37,915 nt of DNA from an uncultured Gemmatimonadales bacterium. GTDB lineage: Bacteria; Gemmatimonadota; Gemmatimonadetes; Longimicrobiales; Gaopeijiaceae. The stretch's first letter is position 1; every line of letters begins with the position of its first letter. The translations under genes were made by a program, and so were the position numbers. The DNA is taken from contig CALJKZ010000748.1 of assembly GCA_937983085.1 (NCBI GenBank), positions 1 to 37,915 of the forward strand. Reading direction: 5' to 3'. The notes beneath the pieces are model-generated. The model was not told where the DNA came from. It saw only the letters and a list, made by a program, of their open reading frames with translations, and did no database searches. Positions 30,273 through 37,915 of the stretch are shown here, piece after piece.

Positions 30273-31046
30273 ATGTCTCCCACCACCGACCCGACGTCGT
30301 TTCTGGAGTCCTCCCCCCTCGTTCCCCTCGAGGTGGATCCGTCGGGGCGGGTCCTCTATGTCGGCCCGCAGGCGGAGGCGCTCCTCGGCCGCCCGGTCGA
30401 GGACTGGCTGACCGATGACTTCTGGTCGGGCGTCGTGCCACCGGACGACCAGTCCACCATGCGTGACATCCGGGCCAGCACCCTGGCCACCGGGGGACGC
30501 CACGAGGTGGACTACCGCATGGAGCGGGCCGACGGCCGGGTGGTCTGGGTCGCCGAGGTCATGGCCGCGGCCACGACGGAGGACGGCACCGTGCTGAGGG
30601 GCTTCCTCTGGGACGTCACGGGCAGGAAGCGACAGGAGTTGGCGCTCTGGAAGAAGGAGGAGCGGCTCCGTGCCATCCTCCGGAAGGCTCCCGACGCGTT
30701 GATCGTCACCGATGCCGCGGGCGCCGTGGTGAACATGAACGACCAGGCCGAGGCCCTCTTCCAGTACTCGCTGAGCGACATCGTCGGGTCGAGCCTGGAG
30801 CACCTCCTTCCCGAGGGACTGCGCCCCCGTTTCGCTCAGCTCCGGGACGCCTTCGAGCGGGACCCCGACCGTCGCTCCATCGTCGAGGGCCATCCGTTCT
30901 CCATCCAGCGGCCGGACGGCAGTGAGATTCCCGTGGAGCTGAGCCTCAGCCGGGTCTCGTCGGAAGACGAGGAGAGCCGCATCCTCTGGGCGGCCCGTGA
31001 CCTCACCGTTCGTCGCCGAATGGAGTCGCAGAAGCGCGAGGGCTGA
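30273..31046 (+). CDS. double PAS domain protein without output domain
   Basis: 257 residues with two PAS domains. The first (about 15-120) ends in the PAC-like Gly-Phe-Leu-Trp-Asp-Val-Thr-Gly-Arg-Lys. The second (about 128-250) begins Leu-Arg-Ala-Ile-Leu-Arg-Lys-Ala-Pro-Asp-Ala and ends Ala-Arg-Asp-Leu-Thr-Val-Arg-Arg-Arg. A helical linker joins them. No kinase, cyclase or DNA-binding domain follows, so it may be a stand-alone sensor or adaptor. The ligand is unknown. It lies five bases after the Nif3-like gene. Confidence 0.88.
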   Translation: MSPTTDPTSFLESSPLVPLEVDPSGRVLYVGPQAEALLGRPVEDWLTDDFWSGVVPPDDQSTMRDIRASTLATGGRHEVDYRMERADGRVVWVAEVMAAATTEDGTVLRGFLWDVTGRKRQELALWKKEERLRAILRKAPDALIVTDAAGAVVNMNDQAEALFQYSLSDIVGSSLEHLLPEGLRPRFAQLRDAFERDPDRRSIVEGHPFSIQRPDGSEIPVELSLSRVSSEDEESRILWAARDLTVRRRMESQKREG

Positions 31047-31145
31047 CGGTCGTTGCCGCCCAGGCAGAGCCTAGATAGGATCGTTTCTCCCCTTTTTCGC
31101 GCACGCCCGGCTGCCCCACGCGGCCGATCCCCCAGGAGTTTCCAC

Positions 31146-33434
31146 GTGACACGCCGCATGACGGCAGCGGTGCTCGGCGCCCTCGTGATGGCGGTGCCGG
31201 CTTCCAGTCAGGAGGTGCCGGCCCCCGTCGAGCACTTCGGATTCGAGATCGGCACCGACCGGAGTCTCGCCGACTGGAGTGCGCTCACGTCCTACTTCGA
31301 GCGTCTCGCAGGGAGCAGCGATCGGGTCGTCGTCGATACGCTAGGGACGAGCACTCGCGGACGACCCTTCGTCATGCTCACCATCACGAGTCCGGACAAC
31401 CACGCGCGGTTGGATGAGCTCCACGCCATCCAGATGAAGCTTGCCGACCCCAGGACGGTGCAGGGGGAAGAGGAGCTTGCGCGCTTGTTCGATGAGGGGA
31501 AGACCGTGGTCCTCCTCACGCAGGGGATTCACGCCACAGAGGTCGGGTCGAGCCAGATGTCGGCCAACCTGGCGTACCGACTGGCGACTTCGGAGAGTTC
31601 CGAGGTCCGCGAGATCCTCGACAACGTGATCCTCCTCCAGATCCCGTCGCTGAATCCCGACGGACTCCAGTGGATCACCGACTGGTACATGAGCCACGTG
31701 GGCACCGAGTTCGAAGGCGCGCCGCTGCCCTGGCTCTACCATTACTATGTCGGTCACGACAACAATCGGGACTGGTACGCCTTCACGCAGGACGAGACGG
31801 TCCTCACCGTTCGCGACGCCCACAACGCCTGGCACCCCCAGATCGTCCACGACGTGCACCAGATGGGCAGCACCGGTGCCCGCATCTTCTTCCCACCGTA
31901 CATCGAGCCGTGGGAGCCGAACATCGATCCGGCCATCACCACGGCCGTGAACCAGCTGGGCGCATACATGGCGGCCGAGTTGACGTCCCAAGGAAAGCGC
32001 GGGGTCGTCGTGAATGCCCAGTACGACGCGTATACGCCGGCGAGGGCGTACATGCACTATCACGGGGCGGCGCGCATCCTGTCGGAAACGGCGTCGGCGC
32101 GGATGGCGACACCCATCACGGTCGATCCTTCGGCATTGGGTCCCGGACGCGGATTCGACGCCGGACGGCGCTCGTGGAACTTTCCCGCTCCGTGGGCCGG
32201 CGGGGCGTGGACGCTCGCCGATATCGTCGAGTACCAGGAGGCGGGCGCCATGGCCCTCCTCACCAACGCGGCCAAGAACCGCCGCTTCTGGCTCGAGAAC
32301 TTCCACGGGATCAACCAGAGGGCGGTGGCCGGCTGGGACGAGTGGCCGGACTGGTGGATCATTCCCTCGGGCCAGGACAACGCTCCGGGCGTCGACTACG
32401 CCATCCGCACCCTCACCCTCGCCGACGTGGAGGTGCATCAGGCCGAGGCGGACTTCTCGGTAGGGGCGCTGACCTTTCCACGGGGGTCGTACGTCATCCC
32501 CATGCGCCAGCCGTGGGCGAGCTTCGCCAACACCATGCTGGAGGTGCAGTACTATCCCGATCTGCGGGAGTACCCCGGCGGACCGCCTCAGCGGCCCTAT
32601 GACGTGACGGCCCACACGCTGGGCTACCTCCTCGACTTCGACGCGGTGGCGGTGGACGGCGACCTCGGTGTCTCCCTCTCCGATCCGGTGGCCGTGCCGG
32701 AGTTCGACTTCCACCTTCCCGAGCATCTACAGGGCGAAGACGCGCCACGCGTCGCGCTCTACAAGTCCTGGGACGAGCCCATGACGGAGGGGTGGCAGCG
32801 CTGGGTCTTCGACCAGCACGCTATGCAATACGACACCCTTCACGATGCCGACATCCAGGGTGGCGCCCTCGGCGACTACGACGTGCTCATCTTCCAGGCG
32901 CAGTCGGCGGCGTCCATCCTCGAGGGATTCGACGATGGTGAGGTGCCGCCCGAGTACACCGGCGGACTCGGGGCCGTGGGCGCGGCCGCGGTATCCGATT
33001 TTGTGGAGAGGGGTGGTCGCGTCATCGCCGTCGAGCAGGCGACGGACTTCGTCCGGGACCTCTTCGACCTGAACATCGCCGACGCCACGGAAGACCTGCC
33101 CAACACGGTCTTCTACATTCCTGGGTCGATCCTACGCCTCGAGCTGAACGAGTCGGACGTCACCGCGGGCATGCGGGACGAGGTCGCCGCCTGGTACTGG
33201 CGCTCCAGTCGCGCCTTCGACGTGGCCGATGAGCGCGTCCAGGTCCTGGCGCGCTATGGCTCGGGCGATCCCCTCCTGTCCGGGTGGGTACTCGGTGGGG
33301 AGCATGTGGCGGGCCAGCCGGCCATCCTCGAGGCCGCCATCGGTGAGGGCTCGGTGATTCTCTTCGGATTCCAGCCCAACTACCGGGCGCAGACGATGGC
33401 GACGTGGCCCCTCCTCTTCAACGCGATCCGATAA
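31146..33434 (+). CDS. M14 family zinc metallopeptidase, exported
   Basis: 762-residue exported protease. A signal peptide (1-21) precedes the M14 carboxypeptidase-like domain. Zinc ligands His129 and Glu132 are in Gly-Ile-His-Ala-Thr-Glu, with Asn-Pro-Asp-Gly downstream and a likely third ligand in His-Asp-Val-His-Gln. After about residue 545 a Rossmann-like domain resembles a glutamine-amidotransferase fold (Asp-Val-Leu-Ile-Phe-Gln-Ala-Gln and Gly-Gly-Arg-Val-Ile-Ala). Such large M14 proteins are common in Gemmatimonadota and relatives and probably digest external peptides. GTG at 31146 is chosen for AGGAG seven bases upstream and for the signal peptide it gives. Confidence 0.92.
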   Translation: MTRRMTAAVLGALVMAVPASSQEVPAPVEHFGFEIGTDRSLADWSALTSYFERLAGSSDRVVVDTLGTSTRGRPFVMLTITSPDNHARLDELHAIQMKLADPRTVQGEEELARLFDEGKTVVLLTQGIHATEVGSSQMSANLAYRLATSESSEVREILDNVILLQIPSLNPDGLQWITDWYMSHVGTEFEGAPLPWLYHYYVGHDNNRDWYAFTQDETVLTVRDAHNAWHPQIVHDVHQMGSTGARIFFPPYIEPWEPNIDPAITTAVNQLGAYMAAELTSQGKRGVVVNAQYDAYTPARAYMHYHGAARILSETASARMATPITVDPSALGPGRGFDAGRRSWNFPAPWAGGAWTLADIVEYQEAGAMALLTNAAKNRRFWLENFHGINQRAVAGWDEWPDWWIIPSGQDNAPGVDYAIRTLTLADVEVHQAEADFSVGALTFPRGSYVIPMRQPWASFANTMLEVQYYPDLREYPGGPPQRPYDVTAHTLGYLLDFDAVAVDGDLGVSLSDPVAVPEFDFHLPEHLQGEDAPRVALYKSWDEPMTEGWQRWVFDQHAMQYDTLHDADIQGGALGDYDVLIFQAQSAASILEGFDDGEVPPEYTGGLGAVGAAAVSDFVERGGRVIAVEQATDFVRDLFDLNIADATEDLPNTVFYIPGSILRLELNESDVTAGMRDEVAAWYWRSSRAFDVADERVQVLARYGSGDPLLSGWVLGGEHVAGQPAILEAAIGEGSVILFGFQPNYRAQTMATWPLLFNAIR

Positions 33435-34249
33435 TGATGGCGAGCAGCCAAGGTCCTTTCTGTCCCGAGTGTGATCGTCCCGCGACGGGCAATTTCTGCC
33501 AGCATTGCGGCGCCAATCTGGGTGGACGCTTCTGTAATCAATGCGGCACCAAGGTGTCGGCGGGAGCCCAGTTCTGTAACCAGTGCGGCGCGAAGACCGG
33601 CACGGGCGGACCCGGCGCCCACAGGGAGGCGGCCGCCGCGTTCTTCTCTGGCCAGAACCTCGCGTGGTGGCTCGCCGGGGCGGCCATGTTCGCCCTCATC
33701 GTCGTCGTCGGAGTGTCCATGGTTCGGCCCGGACCCCCTCCCGGTCCCGGCAGCACCCCCACGACCGGTGGGGCTCAGACTGCGACGCCGTCCACGGGTG
33801 GGACGCCGCCGGACATCTCCAACATGACGCCCATCGAAGCAGGCGACCGGGTCTTCGATCGGGGGATGCGCCGCGGGGGCCCCGGAGACTCTGCGCAGAC
33901 GCAGGCGCGCCTGCCCATGGCCATCGGCGCCTATCAGCGGGCGCGTCCCCTGAGCCACGACGGGCTCTTCCACCTCTCCATGCTCAACCGGACCGCGGGC
34001 AACTTCGAGGCCGCCCTCGCGCAGGCCTACGAGATCATCGACGAGGACCCGAATCACCTCCTGGCGAGGGCGGCTGCCGCCGAGGCCGCCATCGAGCTCG
34101 GCGAGCTGGACGAGGCCGAGGTCCACTATCGGCACGTTCTCGAGATCTACGACCAGGAGAGCCAGAGAGATCTGGAGGAGTACACCAGCCACGCCCTCAT
34201 CGTCGGGGCCGTCCGCGACGACGCCGAGCGGTTCCTCGCCGGCCGATGA
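33434..34249 (+). CDS. zinc-ribbon, membrane-anchored TPR protein
   Basis: 271-residue protein. Two zinc ribbons at the N-terminus use Cys10/13/22/25 and Cys34/37/48/51. A membrane helix (about 72-95) follows, then a Gly/Thr/Pro linker, then a C-terminal helical region of about 130 residues with TPR-like repeats. Ribbons would be cytoplasmic and the TPR part periplasmic. Function unknown; such layouts serve as scaffolds. The ATG overlaps the M14 stop by one base, so it is co-translated and may act with that peptidase. Confidence 0.8.
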   Translation: MMASSQGPFCPECDRPATGNFCQHCGANLGGRFCNQCGTKVSAGAQFCNQCGAKTGTGGPGAHREAAAAFFSGQNLAWWLAGAAMFALIVVVGVSMVRPGPPPGPGSTPTTGGAQTATPSTGGTPPDISNMTPIEAGDRVFDRGMRRGGPGDSAQTQARLPMAIGAYQRARPLSHDGLFHLSMLNRTAGNFEAALAQAYEIIDEDPNHLLARAAAAEAAIELGELDEAEVHYRHVLEIYDQESQRDLEEYTSHALIVGAVRDDAERFLAGR

Positions 34250-34342
34250 CCCGGCCAAGGAGTCGGCGGGGAGTTGGGCGGGGAGCTCGGCGGTCCGGCC
34301 CGTGGGAGGCCTGCCCGGCGTGAACCGTCCGCCGATGGTCCC

Positions 34343-35338
34343 GTGAGGGTTTTCATCAGCGGAGCCACCGGGCTCATCGGGTCGCATCTCGCCGGTGAGC
34401 TGCGCGCGCACGGGCACGATGTCGTCGCACTGGTGCGCGCCACGTCCGACACCGGCCATCTCCGCGAGCTCGGGTGCGCGCTTGTGGCGGGCGACGTCCG
34501 CGACGAGCCCGAACGGCTGATCCCCCTCATGCATGGCTCCACCCACGTCGTCCACGGGGCTGCCCTGGTCTACGCCGGCGACCAGTGGCCGCGGGTGCGG
34601 GCGGTGAACGTCGACGGTACGCGCAACGTCCTCAGGGCGGCCGCGCAGGCAGGCGTCGGTCACGCGGTGCACGTTTCCTCCGTCGCCGTCTACGGATCCG
34701 CCGACGGGCCGGTGGACGAGTCGACGCCCATCGACCAGGCCATTCCGTCGGACGACCTCTATGCCCGGTCCAAGCGAGAGGCCGAGGAGGTCGCCCGCGG
34801 GATCGAGGCGAAGCGCGGCCTCCCCGTTGCCATCGTCCGGCCGTCGGCCGTCTACGGAGAACGCGACAGGCTCATGACCCCCGCGGTGGCCGACTTGCTC
34901 CGGCTGCCGGTGGTCCCCTTGTTCGGGCCGGGCGACAATTCCCTTCCCGTCGTCTACGCCGGAAACGTCGCCGAAGCCATTCGGCTGGTCCTCGAGGCCG
35001 GGGCGGGAGGCGTGACGTTCGACGTAGGTCTCGACTTCCCCCTCACGCAGCGGGCCCTCTTCGAATTGCTGGCAGAGGGCTTGGGCCGGAAGCGACGCTT
35101 CGTCTCGATACCGGCCGGCCTCGTCCGGGGTGGCGCAGATGCCCTTACACGGCTTGGTTTCACCACGCCGGGCGCCGAGCACCTTCCGCTGGAAAGGGTG
35201 GCGCGACTGGCGTTGGGCGAGAATCCTTACCCCTCTCGCCGCATCAGGAGCGAGTTGGGTTGGAGTCCGTCGCATCGCCACGAGGACGCCCTTCCGAGGT
35301 CCGGCGCCTGGCTCCGAGCCCAGCCTGCCAAGGCATGA
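34343..35338 (+). CDS. NAD(P)-dependent epimerase/dehydratase family protein
   Basis: 331-residue extended short-chain dehydrogenase. The dinucleotide motif Gly-Ala-Thr-Gly-Leu-Ile-Gly is at 7-13. His-Val-Ser-Ser-Val-Ala-Val-Tyr-Gly is at 110-118, and the catalytic Tyr140 and Lys144 are in Tyr-Ala-Arg-Ser-Lys. The substrate (sugar nucleotide, sterol-like or other) is not evident. The GTG at 34343 gives the standard beta-strand start. The 93 bases upstream are G-rich with no clear promoter. Confidence 0.88.
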   Translation: MRVFISGATGLIGSHLAGELRAHGHDVVALVRATSDTGHLRELGCALVAGDVRDEPERLIPLMHGSTHVVHGAALVYAGDQWPRVRAVNVDGTRNVLRAAAQAGVGHAVHVSSVAVYGSADGPVDESTPIDQAIPSDDLYARSKREAEEVARGIEAKRGLPVAIVRPSAVYGERDRLMTPAVADLLRLPVVPLFGPGDNSLPVVYAGNVAEAIRLVLEAGAGGVTFDVGLDFPLTQRALFELLAEGLGRKRRFVSIPAGLVRGGADALTRLGFTTPGAEHLPLERVARLALGENPYPSRRIRSELGWSPSHRHEDALPRSGAWLRAQPAKA

Positions 35339-35375
35339 TCCCCCCTCTCACCGATCCGACCCTCCCGGAGGATGA

Positions 35376-36146
35376 ATGAACGACGCGTACGATCCGTCCC
35401 AGCACCCGCGCCAACCACTGCCTCGGGAGTGGGAGACCGAGGACGAACGCCTCCTGGCGAACTTCGAGGAGCTGGAGAGCATCGGTCGCGATTCGTGGCG
35501 GGTCCTGCGGATCATGGGCGAGTTCGTCGAGGGCTTCGAGGACATGAGCCGAATTGGAATCGGCGTTTCGTTCTTTGGCTCGGCCCGCACCACGCCTGAC
35601 GATCTCATGTATCAGAAGTGTACCCTGACCGCCCGAAAGGTCGGCGAGAAGGGCTTCGCCATCATCACGGGTGGAGGTCCGGGAATGATGGAGGCGGCGA
35701 ACAAAGGAGCGCGGGAAGCCGGCGTGCCCTCGGTGGGGTGCAACATCGAGCTGCCCTTCGAGCAGAAGAGCAACCCCCACCTCGATCACTCCATCGACTT
35801 CCGCTACTTCTTCGTGCGGAAGACCATGTTCGTGAAGTACGCCTGTGCCTTCGTCATCTTCCCGGGCGGCTTCGGCACGATGGACGAGCTTTTCGAGGCG
35901 CTCACCCTCATCCAGACGAGCAAAGTCCGGAACTTCCCCGTGGTCCTGGTCGGTTCCGACTATTGGCAGGGCCTCGTGGACTGGATCAGGGACCGGATGC
36001 TGGAGGAAGGCAAGATCGCCGACGACGACATGGACCTCATGCTCGTCACCGACGACCCCGACGAGGTGGCCGCTCATATCGAGGAGCGCTACGAGGCCAT
36101 GATCGCCGAAGGCCGAGGACGTCTCCGACGGCGAAAGACGGACTGA
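35376..36146 (+). CDS. LOG family protein (TIGR00730-type nucleotide phosphoribohydrolase)
   Basis: 256-residue Rossmann protein of the LOG/YgdH type. GGGPGMMEA (99-107) and PGGFGTMDE (163-171) are the two signature motifs. Enzymes of this family cleave nucleoside 5'-monophosphates or cytokinin nucleotides at the N-glycosidic bond. It has a 55-residue N-terminal extension beyond the core, like the larger bacterial form. A strong GGAGG precedes the ATG. Which nucleotide it acts on cannot be read here. Confidence 0.92.
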   Translation: MNDAYDPSQHPRQPLPREWETEDERLLANFEELESIGRDSWRVLRIMGEFVEGFEDMSRIGIGVSFFGSARTTPDDLMYQKCTLTARKVGEKGFAIITGGGPGMMEAANKGAREAGVPSVGCNIELPFEQKSNPHLDHSIDFRYFFVRKTMFVKYACAFVIFPGGFGTMDELFEALTLIQTSKVRNFPVVLVGSDYWQGLVDWIRDRMLEEGKIADDDMDLMLVTDDPDEVAAHIEERYEAMIAEGRGRLRRRKTD

Positions 36147-36285
36147 CTGGACCGCCCGGCTTCGCAGGGAAGTCGCCTCGGGCCGCGCCCGGCGTGACCT
36201 TGTGAGCCCCGAAGAAGGCGACATCTTTTAAGGCTCTGCCTCAGCCAGGCAGACCCGACTGACGCGCTCGAACGCTGGACAGCTC

Positions 36286-37383
36286 GTGAGCATAGATACT
36301 GACGCACCCAAGGGATACGCCCCCACCGGGAAGGACACCGGTGTGGTCAAGCCCAAGGGCACCTCGAAGATCCGGGCCCACGAGGACCTGGACACCATCG
36401 ACATCCGTTCCCGGAAGCCGAAGTGGCTGAAGGTGCGGTCGCCGGGTGGGGAGAACTATCTCCGCCTGAAGAAGCTCATGCGGTCGGAGGGGCTCCACAC
36501 CGTCTGCGAAGAGGCGGGGTGCCCCAACATCGGCGAGTGCTGGGAATCGGGGACGGCCACGTTCATGATTCTCGGCGATGTCTGCACGCGGGCGTGCAAG
36601 TACTGTGGCGTGGCGCACGGACTTCCCACCGAGCTCGACGAGGACGAGCCACGACGGGTGGCCGAGACGGTTGCGAAGATGGGCCTGGAGCACGTGGTCA
36701 TCACCAGCGTGAATCGGGACGAGCTCGCCGACGGCGGCGCAGCCATCTACGCGGACACCATCCGCCGCATCCACGAGGCCGTCCCGGGCTGCTCGGTAGA
36801 GGTGTTGATTCCCGACTTCAAGGGCGACGAGGACGCGCTCAAGACGGTGGTCGATGCCAAGCCGGCCATCCTCGGGCACAACCTCGAAACCGTCCTCAGG
36901 CTCCACCCCGACGTGCGGCCCGGTGGCCGCTACTGGAGGTCGATCTCCTACCTGGGAGCCGTGAAGCGCATGGACCCGGCGATGCTCACGAAGACGAGCA
37001 TCATCCTGGGGATGGGCGAGGAGGCCGACGAGATCAGGCAGGCGATGAGTGATCTCCGTGAGGCCTCCGTGGACATTCTCACCCTGGGGCAGTATCTCCG
37101 CCCCTCGGCCATGCACATTCCCGTGGCCCGTTGGGTGACACCCGACGAGTTCGCCATGTGGAAGAAGGTGGGCGAAGACGAGTACGGCTTCCGGCATGTC
37201 GAGTCGGGTCCCCTCGTCCGGTCCAGCTACCACGCCAAGGAGCAGGCCCGGGACGTGGAGGCCGGCGGCCCAGGAAGCATTCAGAACGTGATGGAGGCGG
37301 ACATCCCCGCCCCCGGCGAGGTTCAGCTGAACCTCGTGCAGCTCGAGCTCGGCCGTCCCGGTCGGGCAGCCAACGGAGCTTGA
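36286..37383 (+). CDS. lipA: lipoyl synthase
   Basis: 365-residue radical SAM enzyme that inserts two sulfurs into octanoyl groups on lipoyl domains. Both iron-sulfur sites are visible: the auxiliary cluster Cys74, Cys79, Cys85 (Cys-x4-Cys-x5-Cys) and the radical SAM cluster Cys100, Cys104, Cys107. The C-terminal Arg-Ser-Ser-Tyr-His-Ala holds the serine ligand of the auxiliary cluster. It carries about 40 extra N-terminal residues and a longer tail. It sits one base before the pyruvate dehydrogenase E1 alpha gene, whose complex needs lipoate. Confidence 0.96.
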   Translation: MSIDTDAPKGYAPTGKDTGVVKPKGTSKIRAHEDLDTIDIRSRKPKWLKVRSPGGENYLRLKKLMRSEGLHTVCEEAGCPNIGECWESGTATFMILGDVCTRACKYCGVAHGLPTELDEDEPRRVAETVAKMGLEHVVITSVNRDELADGGAAIYADTIRRIHEAVPGCSVEVLIPDFKGDEDALKTVVDAKPAILGHNLETVLRLHPDVRPGGRYWRSISYLGAVKRMDPAMLTKTSIILGMGEEADEIRQAMSDLREASVDILTLGQYLRPSAMHIPVARWVTPDEFAMWKKVGEDEYGFRHVESGPLVRSSYHAKEQARDVEAGGPGSIQNVMEADIPAPGEVQLNLVQLELGRPGRAANGA

Positions 37384-37384
37384 C

Positions 37385-37915
37385 GTGGCTCAGACGAAAG
37401 AGAAGAAGGCCAAGAAGAACTCGAAGAAGGGGGGCAGCCCTCTGGAGGAGCTCGGGATCAGCGAGGAGCTGGCTCTCGATCTCCTGCGTGACATGCTGCT
37501 GTACCGCCGCTTCGAGGAGAAGGCGGAGGAGGCGTACGCCATCGGGAAGATCGGCGGATTCTGCCACCTCCATATCGGACAGGAAGCGGGGGCGGCGGGA
37601 TGTATCAAGCCCCTCCGCGCGGACGACTACGTCATGAGCGCGTACCGCGAGCACACCCAGGCCATTGCGAAGGGCGTGCCGCCCAACGCGGTCATGGCCG
37701 AGCTGTACGGTCGGGCCGACGGTTCGTCGGGCGGAAAGGGTGGCTCCATGCACATCTTCGACGCCGAGCACCGCTTCATGGGTGGCCACGGCATCGTCGG
37801 AGGGCAGGTGCCGCTCGCGACCGGCTTCGGCTGGAAGATCAAGTACAAGGAGGAGGACACGGTCTGCGTCGTCTTCATGGGTGACGCCGCCGTGAACCAG
37901 GGTGCCTTCCACGAG
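37385..37915 (+). CDS. pdhA: pyruvate dehydrogenase E1 component subunit alpha (partial, cut by window end)
   Basis: First 177 residues of E1 alpha; the gene continues past the window. A Lys-rich tail (residues 4-15) precedes Arg-Arg-Phe-Glu-Glu-Lys-Ala-Glu and Phe-Cys-His-Leu-His-Ile-Gly-Gln-Glu-Ala, typical of pyruvate/branched-chain E1 alpha. Gly-Gly-Lys-Gly-Gly-Ser-Met-His is at 116-123. The thiamine diphosphate motif reads Gly-Asp-Ala-Ala-Val-Asn-Gln-Gly (166-173), with Ala in place of the usual second Gly. The GTG at 37385 lies one base after the lipA stop, so the two are probably co-transcribed. Confidence 0.93.
   Translation, partial: MAQTKEKKAKKNSKKGGSPLEELGISEELALDLLRDMLLYRRFEEKAEEAYAIGKIGGFCHLHIGQEAGAAGCIKPLRADDYVMSAYREHTQAIAKGVPPNAVMAELYGRADGSSGGKGGSMHIFDAEHRFMGGHGIVGGQVPLATGFGWKIKYKEEDTVCVVFMGDAAVNQGAFHE

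Noticed and set aside
33380..35281. 633-aa minus-strand open frame
   Set aside because: Antisense to three recognised plus-strand genes; low-complexity Arg/Gly composition typical of a shadow frame.
36147..36285. Riboswitch or promoter before lipA
   Set aside because: I looked for conserved stems and -35/-10 pairs; only poorly spaced partial boxes were seen, so nothing is called.

Overview
This is a GC-rich bacterial chromosome segment spanning the replication origin. The central block (about 15.3-29.3 kb) has the classic origin gene set: dnaN and dnaA on the minus strand, then rpmH, rnpA, yidD, yidC, mnmE, acylphosphatase, mnmG, two parS sites, parA, parB, an M23 peptidase and a bactofilin on the plus strand. 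The long YidC with a periplasmic domain, several Sec signal peptides and a lipoprotein suggest a diderm. Base composition, a large M14 peptidase and an ATP-binding LuxR regulator would fit Gemmatimonadota or a relative; that placement is inference, not proof.

Left part (1-5.7 kb): a small unrecognised protein, tRNA-Asn with promoter and terminator, a secreted protein, then a compact lipid block. Three minus-strand genes joined by 4-base GTGA overlaps encode a PlsC-type acyltransferase (makes phosphatidic acid), a protein resembling the mitochondrial CDP-diacylglycerol synthase Tam41, and a CDP-alcohol phosphatidyltransferase, i.e. three successive phospholipid steps. Divergent from them are an acetoacetate-decarboxylase-like protein and a diacylglycerol-kinase-family lipid kinase whose 3' end runs into a 21-bp tandem repeat.

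5.7-15.3 kb: a palindrome-controlled membrane protein and winged-helix regulator overlapping uppS; an Ada-type DNA alkylation repair/regulatory protein divergent from a 1007-residue LuxR-type ATPase regulator, with a palindrome-rich spacer; a molybdate ABC transporter whose binding protein and permease are fused in one chain; a hotdog thioesterase and pyrE.

15.3-29.5 kb: a MazEF-type toxin-antitoxin pair next to dnaN; a candidate oriC between dnaN and dnaA with near-consensus DnaA boxes, a GC cluster, DnaA-trio-like triplets and an A/T tract; then the divergent rpmH side. Two anomalies stand out. rnpA has no ATG, GTG or TTG in frame ahead of its conserved N-terminus. parB is cut by one in-frame TAG although the frame continues to the normal C-terminus and the next gene overlaps its distal stop codon.

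29.5-37.9 kb: housekeeping and accessory genes on the plus strand: a Nif3-like protein, a double-PAS protein, an M14 metallopeptidase, a zinc-ribbon/TPR membrane protein, an NAD-dependent epimerase, a LOG-family protein, lipA and the start of pdhA, which runs off the window.
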